A stretch of DNA of 27,427 nucleotides from an uncultured Bacteroidales bacterium (GTDB taxonomy: Bacteria > Bacteroidota > Bacteroidia > Bacteroidales > Muribaculaceae): contig UQMZ01000046.1 in assembly GCA_900542185.1 (NCBI GenBank), positions 1-27,427 on the forward strand. Direction: 5' to 3'. This document shows, one piece after another, positions 23,399 through 27,427 of the stretch (positions are counted from its first letter, which is position 1; the number at the start of each line of letters is the position of its first letter). The position numbers and the translations under genes are program-made. The notes under the pieces are model-generated. The model did no database searches and had not been told where the DNA came from. It worked only from the letters and a program-made list of their open reading frames with translations.

Positions 23399-24651
23399 GA
23401 TTCAAATATATGTTTCACGGCCTTTAGCAAAGCCTCGGGCTCGTTGGTGTTAATAAGAATAGATTCGCAGCAACCCGCATTACGGCCTGCCAAAACGTCA
23501 GATTCCCTGTCACCTATCATCACGGAACGGGACAAGTCTATATTCCAGTCCTTTGCCGCACGGAGCAGCATTCCAGGCTTCGGCTTACGGCAGTCGCATT
23601 CTATCTTATACTCCGGTCTTTCCTCGGGATATCCTTTGTCCGGATGATGCGGACAATAATAGATTGCATTGAGATATGCCCCTTCCTTTCCGAGCAGCGT
23701 CTCCAATAGAGCATGGATATGTTCAAGTTCCTCTATAGAACATAGATTGCGTGCTATCACGGGCTGGTTGGTCACAAGTATTGCCAGATATCCGCTGCGA
23801 TTGATGAGACGTATGGCATCGGCTACACCTGATATAAGCCGCAGCTTATCCTCATCGCACAGCAGATTGACCTCCTCGGTAACCACTCCGTCACGGTCCA
23901 GAAATATAGCAGGCCGAGCGTTACAGCGGTTCATACGTTTCACCCTTCCGCTTACCATATCCTCGCACACCTGTTCATATCGACCGGGAGTGCCCATATC
24001 CTTGATGTATTCCGCCGACAGGTAACCTGTCACTCTGAAGCCCGCATCTACAGCCGGAGCAAGTATATCCTTCTCAAGGTGCGACTTCTTTCCCAGCGGT
24101 ATCTCTGAGAGAATTCCCGGCGACAGCAGGAACAGGGCCGCATTGACTATATTGCGGGCCACAAGGCCTTCGGGATGTGGCTTGTTGAGGAATTTGACCA
24201 CGCGGTAATCATCTGCAATCTCCACCAGGTCAGAATCATACGGATGGTCGTTGGGATGAAGTAGCAACGTGGCGTCGCTATGGTGTTCCCGATGAAAGGC
24301 GAGCATGTTGCGCATGTCGATATCCATGACCGTGTCGCCATAAAACACAAAGAAATCATCGTCAAGCTTATCCTTAAGATAAGCCAGCGCGCCGGCTGTA
24401 CCAAGCGGGACTCTCTCTTCGAAATATTCTATGCTCACGCCCCATTTCTCGCCTGTGCCGAAATATTCCCTTATCTTGCTTCCCAGATGACCGATTATAA
24501 ATATGAACTCTCCAAAGCCTTGGTCACGAGCCATTATCACCTGATGCTCCAGCACCGGAATCCCGTTCACAGGAATCAGTGCCTTGGGAATCTCCGACGT
24601 TATGGATGCTATGCGCGTTCCCTTTCCGCCAGCCAATATCACTGTCTTCAT
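23395..24651 (-). CDS. Fused HddC nucleotidyltransferase and GmhB phosphatase
   Basis: Two enzymes are joined in 418 residues. Residues 1-235 are a sugar-1-phosphate nucleotidyltransferase (LAGGKGTR at 6-13, EIPKALIPV at 20-28, YGDTVMD at 104-110), probably making GDP-heptose. Residues 247-418 are a HAD phosphatase of the GmhB/HisB-N type, with D252 and D254 in FLDRDG, a zinc site of C333, H335, C352 and C354, and D381 in GDRESD. GmhB removes the 7-phosphate from heptose 1,7-bisphosphate. The fusion pairs two consecutive steps that HddA feeds. The specificity of the transferase half (GDP versus ADP) is inferred from HddA being present. Confidence 0.88.
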   Translation of the reverse strand: MKTVILAGGKGTRIASITSEIPKALIPVNGIPVLEHQVIMARDQGFGEFIFIIGHLGSKIREYFGTGEKWGVSIEYFEERVPLGTAGALAYLKDKLDDDFFVFYGDTVMDIDMRNMLAFHREHHSDATLLLHPNDHPYDSDLVEIADDYRVVKFLNKPHPEGLVARNIVNAALFLLSPGILSEIPLGKKSHLEKDILAPAVDAGFRVTGYLSAEYIKDMGTPGRYEQVCEDMVSGRVKRMNRCNARPAIFLDRDGVVTEEVNLLCDEDKLRLISGVADAIRLINRSGYLAILVTNQPVIARNLCSIEELEHIHALLETLLGKEGAYLNAIYYCPHHPDKGYPEERPEYKIECDCRKPKPGMLLRAAKDWNIDLSRSVMIGDRESDVLAGRNAGCCESILINTNEPEALLKAVKHIFES

Positions 24652-24660
24652 GCCACGCGG

Positions 24661-25596
24661 TCATTTGCCGAGAGCACGCCTGATGGCGAGTCTCACCGAT
24701 TCATTGGAATTATGCTTTGCTTCCCAACCTAATGCACTTATCTTGTCTAAGTTATAGCGGAACTGCGGCACGTCACCCTGCCATCCACGGTCGCCCCCCG
24801 TGTATTTAATCCTTGCGCTCAGTCCCATTTCCTCTATCACCATCGCGGCAATCTCCTTGACTTTGGTGCGCGAGTCGCTTCCGAGATTGTAGACATTATA
24901 TCTTGCCTGAGCATGATCTATCACATACATTATCCCCTCGACGAGATCTTTTACATAGACGTACGGCTTACATTGTTCGCCGTTGCCAAGCACCTCGAGC
25001 TCCTGGGGATTCGTGCGCAGTTTGCGCACGAAATCGTATATTACCCCATGTGTGAAGCGCTCTCCCACAACATTAGGGAAACGCGTTATCCACGTCTGTA
25101 TTCCGCAGTTGGAGCTGAACGCACTGACAAAGGCTTCGCTGGCCAATTTGCCGGCACCATAGTTGGACACAGGCTCCAAGGGACCGTAATCCTCTGTAAG
25201 CGCATCGGTACTCTCGCCATAAATGGCCGAAGTGGAGGCAAAAAAGAGCCGCTTCACCTTGAACTCCCTCATCATCTGCAGCGTCTCGAATGTAGTCCGG
25301 AATGTAAGGTTGTAATCCACCTCGGGGTCCCGTCCTCCCTTCTGTATATCGGAATTGGCGGCAAGATGATAGACCATGTCGAATTTACCATCGGAATATA
25401 CCTTGCGCATGACCTCGCGGTCCAAAATATCGGCCTCGATGAAGTTAAAGGCGGGATTCGCTAAAAGATGAGATATATTTTCTTTCTTTCCAAGCACAAG
25501 ATTGTCGACAACCGTGACCCGACAGCCTCTTTCTATAAGGGCATCACATAGATGGGAACCGATAAACCCGGCTCCTCCCGTAACTAATACATTCAT
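24661..25596 (-). CDS. NAD-dependent sugar epimerase/dehydratase
   Basis: I choose the start at 25596 (MNVLVTGGAGFIGSH), giving 311 residues. The longer open frame from 25752 would add 52 residues with no homology and would cover the promoter. It is an extended short-chain dehydrogenase: GGAGFIGSH at 7-15, catalytic S/T near 122-123 (STSAIYG), Y146 and K150 (YGAGK). It would act on a nucleotide-activated sugar. It precedes the fused heptose gene by 9 bp in the same operon, so a GDP-heptose or related substrate is plausible; UDP-glucose 4-epimerase-like activity is an alternative. Confidence 0.85.
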   Translation of the reverse strand: MNVLVTGGAGFIGSHLCDALIERGCRVTVVDNLVLGKKENISHLLANPAFNFIEADILDREVMRKVYSDGKFDMVYHLAANSDIQKGGRDPEVDYNLTFRTTFETLQMMREFKVKRLFFASTSAIYGESTDALTEDYGPLEPVSNYGAGKLASEAFVSAFSSNCGIQTWITRFPNVVGERFTHGVIYDFVRKLRTNPQELEVLGNGEQCKPYVYVKDLVEGIMYVIDHAQARYNVYNLGSDSRTKVKEIAAMVIEEMGLSARIKYTGGDRGWQGDVPQFRYNLDKISALGWEAKHNSNESVRLAIRRALGK

Positions 25597-25694
25597 AAGC
25601 AATTGTTCCATACACACTTGCGACCGCCACAAGCCAAGGCACACAATGCCAGCGGCACATACGGTTTTCAGCATCCAGCGGCTCTGTAACAATG

Positions 25695-25726
25695 CAAAAT
25701 TAGTAAATATGCCGCAATTCTCCAAC
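25695..25726 (-). promoter_or_regulatory. Promoter of the epimerase-hddC/gmhB-hddA operon
   Basis: On the minus strand GTTG (25726-25723, one base from TTTG), a 20-nt spacer and TAATTTTG (25702-25695) match the Bacteroidetes consensus. The leader would be about 90 nt. Confidence 0.65.
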
Positions 25727-25843
25727 CTCCGGAATATAATATTTACTTCCATCCAGGAATCTTCGGCACTAATCCGTCATTATTTACGTTCATTATATAG
25801 ACTCAATGGACTCAGTGAAAACTCGACCTTCGAGAACGACGGC

Positions 25844-26419
25844 ATGAATAAAGATTACACCGCAGAAATAAAAGGGTATTTTACCCGCGTTAAAGAGGCC
25901 ATCGACAGGATAGACGCCGATGATCTCAACGAGGTCATGAACGTGCTTGAAAAGGCTCGTGACGAAGGCCGATATATTTTTATAATGGGCAACGGAGGAA
26001 GCGCGGCCTCGGCCTCGCACTTCGTATGCGACTTCAACAAAGGAATTTCTTCCGCACAGGAAAAGAAATACCGTTTTATCTGCCTCAACGACAATGTGCC
26101 CACCATGATGGCCATAGCCAATGATTTATCGTATGCAGAGGTATTCATACACCAACTCCGCAACTTCCTTCGTCCCGGCGACGTGGCGATAGGCATATCC
26201 GGTTCAGGCAATTCCGCCAACGTTGTGAACGCATTGACTTATGCCAAAGAGAATGGCGGAACAACGATTGCTTTCACCGGTTACGACGGAGGCAAACTAA
26301 AACGTCTGGCCGACTACAATGTACACATCCCGGTCAATGACATGCAGATTTCCGAAGACCTGCACATGGTGCTCAACCACTGCATGATGAAAATACTTTC
26401 CAATGGAGCAGGCTGCTGA
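25844..26419 (+). CDS. gmhA: Phosphoheptose isomerase (SIS domain)
   Basis: I place the start at the ATG at 25844 (MNKDYTAEIK), giving 191 residues, the family length. An upstream extension of the frame to 25502 runs across the divergent gene and has no homology. GmhA converts sedoheptulose 7-phosphate to D-glycero-D-manno-heptose 7-phosphate. The SIS signature MGNGGSAASASHF is at 48-60, followed by GISGSGNSANVVNA and the C-terminal catalytic segment ISEDLHMVLNHCMMK. It is divergent from the epimerase-hddA operon, and the following glycosyltransferase gene starts 17 bp before its stop, so those two are co-transcribed. Confidence 0.92.
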   Translation: MNKDYTAEIKGYFTRVKEAIDRIDADDLNEVMNVLEKARDEGRYIFIMGNGGSAASASHFVCDFNKGISSAQEKKYRFICLNDNVPTMMAIANDLSYAEVFIHQLRNFLRPGDVAIGISGSGNSANVVNALTYAKENGGTTIAFTGYDGGKLKRLADYNVHIPVNDMQISEDLHMVLNHCMMKILSNGAGC

Positions 26420-27269
26420 CACACCCGAACAGCCACTTGTAAGCGTAGTGATGGCCACCTTCAACGAGCCCCCTCATTACGTGGCTCTTGCAATAGGCAG
26501 CATCCTGTCGCAGACCTATAGCAACATCGAGTTGCTTGTACTCGACGACAGCACCAATCCCGACACAATCAAGGCCATAGATAACACTACGGCATCCGAT
26601 ACGCGCGCTCGCGTGATTCGTAAAAAAAAGAAAATGGGGTTCGTGCCGGCACTGAATGTCGGTCTTGAGGAGGCCCGAGGGAAATACGTGGCACGCATGG
26701 ACGGCGACGACATATCGCTCCCTCACCGTATCGCCACCCAGGTTGAATATCTCGAGGATCATCCAGAAGTGGATATTCTGGGCGGCTGTCTCAATATCAT
26801 AGACTGCAAAGGAACGATAACGTCCTATAGACGGTATCCTGCCAAGGGATTCCGACTTGCGCTATACGGAGCGGTCCGCAATCCAATGGCACATCCCACG
26901 GTGATGATGCGCAGGGTCATGAAATGCGGTCCCAATCGCTACAACGAATCATATCATGCTGCCGAAGATCTCGAAATGTGGATGCGCCTGCGTAAACGCG
27001 GAGCCGTTTACCAAAACCTCCCGGAGTCTCTGTTGAATTACCGTGTACTCGAAGAAATGGCTCGCAAACGCGACCACAGGAATTTCAGATACAACCTAAG
27101 GGCCAGATGCGCCGGCATCTCTCTTAAATTTTTCCCGTTCGACATCTTAGGCGTGGTCATGACCATGTTTTATTGCATCACTCCGTTGTCGTTGATCTCA
27201 AAAATATATGCGTGGGAAAACAACCTCAACTCAAAAGCCAAATGCAAGGTCAAGTCAATGTTTAGTTGA
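26403..27269 (+). CDS. Glycosyltransferase family 2
   Basis: The 288-residue protein has a GT-A fold: VSVVMATFNEP, LLVLDDSTN, the DxD motif ARMDGDDISLPHRI, and an acceptor-side ED-containing AAEDLEMWMRLRKRG. A hydrophobic stretch (FDILGVVMTMFYCITPLSLIS) near the C-terminus may anchor it to the membrane. It probably adds a sugar to a surface glycan and, being translationally coupled to gmhA, may transfer heptose or a derivative. It overlaps gmhA by 17 bp. Nothing gene-like follows before the contig end. Confidence 0.9.
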   Translation: MEQAADTPEQPLVSVVMATFNEPPHYVALAIGSILSQTYSNIELLVLDDSTNPDTIKAIDNTTASDTRARVIRKKKKMGFVPALNVGLEEARGKYVARMDGDDISLPHRIATQVEYLEDHPEVDILGGCLNIIDCKGTITSYRRYPAKGFRLALYGAVRNPMAHPTVMMRRVMKCGPNRYNESYHAAEDLEMWMRLRKRGAVYQNLPESLLNYRVLEEMARKRDHRNFRYNLRARCAGISLKFFPFDILGVVMTMFYCITPLSLISKIYAWENNLNSKAKCKVKSMFS

Positions 27270-27380
27270 ATGAATCTCCATATTTCAATATCAGGAACAT
27301 TTCAGTAATAGGAATGGTTTCTCTCATTCATACTCATTTTGCAAACTTGTGTTAATATAAAATCATATACAGCTCTATAT

Positions 27381-27427
27381 CTGTCTCTTATACACATCTC
27401 CGAGCCCACGAGACTAGCGCTCATCTC
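27381..27427. other. Nextera adapter plus i7 index at contig end (artefact)
   Basis: The last 47 bases are the 19-base mosaic end CTGTCTCTTATACACATCT, the 15-base transposon adapter, the 8-base index TAGCGCTC and ATCTC, the start of P7. This is library sequence; genuine DNA ends at about 27380. Confidence 0.98.

Noticed and set aside
25597..25752. N-terminal extension of the epimerase frame
   Set aside because: Rossmann-fold proteins start at MNVLVTGG; the extra 52 residues have no homology and cover the promoter at 25695-25726.
25502..25843. N-terminal extension of the GmhA frame
   Set aside because: The added 114 residues overlap the divergent epimerase gene and its promoter, and the family starts at the ATG at 25844.

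Overview
The window is one metagenome-style contig from a gut-type Bacteroidales bacterium, possibly Muribaculaceae-like. This rests on Bacteroidetes-style promoters (TTTG, about 20 nt, TAnnTTTG), a DUF3256 protein, a SusE/SusF-like secreted protein, a GH51 arabinofuranosidase and a DbpA-tailed DEAD-box helicase. Both ends are sequencing adapter (Nextera transposon sequence plus i7 index), so genuine DNA runs from about 42 to 27380.

Layout. (1) 42-1207: a truncated secreted SusE/SusF-like gene and an ECF sigma factor, both on the minus strand. (2) 1437-12229: an AT-rich genomic island integrated at the 3' end of a tRNA gene with anticodon CAT. A complete tRNA lies at the right edge (12216-12289). 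A 15-bp direct repeat of its 3' end, with a matching terminator hairpin, lies at the left edge (1437-1491). No integrase is visible. (3) 12363-15058: a DUF3256 protein and a DEAD-box RNA helicase. The helicase is preceded by a long imperfect palindrome. (4) 15358-21338: housekeeping and accessory genes: aquaporin, GNAT acetyltransferase, GH51, a Kdo/WaaP-type kinase, and gpmA. (5) 21443-27269: a surface-glycan cluster. It has two family-2 glycosyltransferases and a GDP-D-glycero-alpha-D-manno-heptose pathway: GmhA, HddA, and a fused HddC-GmhB protein, plus an NAD-dependent epimerase.

The island is the most interesting part. A tightly packed, co-directional set of six genes runs from 11231 down to 1692: a zinc-ribbon-containing TaqI/Eco57I-like adenine methyltransferase, a D12-class (Dam/FokI-type) adenine methyltransferase, a McrB-like AAA+ motor, a McrC-like PD-(D/E)XK nuclease, a Schlafen/AlbA_2-HATPase regulator-like protein with an NVAQ repeat linker, and an unrecognised protein with a HEPN-type R-x6-H motif. 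An SMC/ABC-like ATPase sits just behind the tRNA. The inferred role is a modification-dependent or modification-protected multi-subunit restriction system with two added accessory or effector proteins. The component families are known. I do not recognise this exact combination as a named system, but no search was possible.

In the glycan cluster, GmhA would make D-glycero-D-manno-heptose 7-phosphate, HddA would phosphorylate it at C1, the GmhB half would remove the 7-phosphate, and the nucleotidyltransferase half would form GDP-heptose. The neighbouring glycosyltransferases could use it, or a derivative made by the epimerase.
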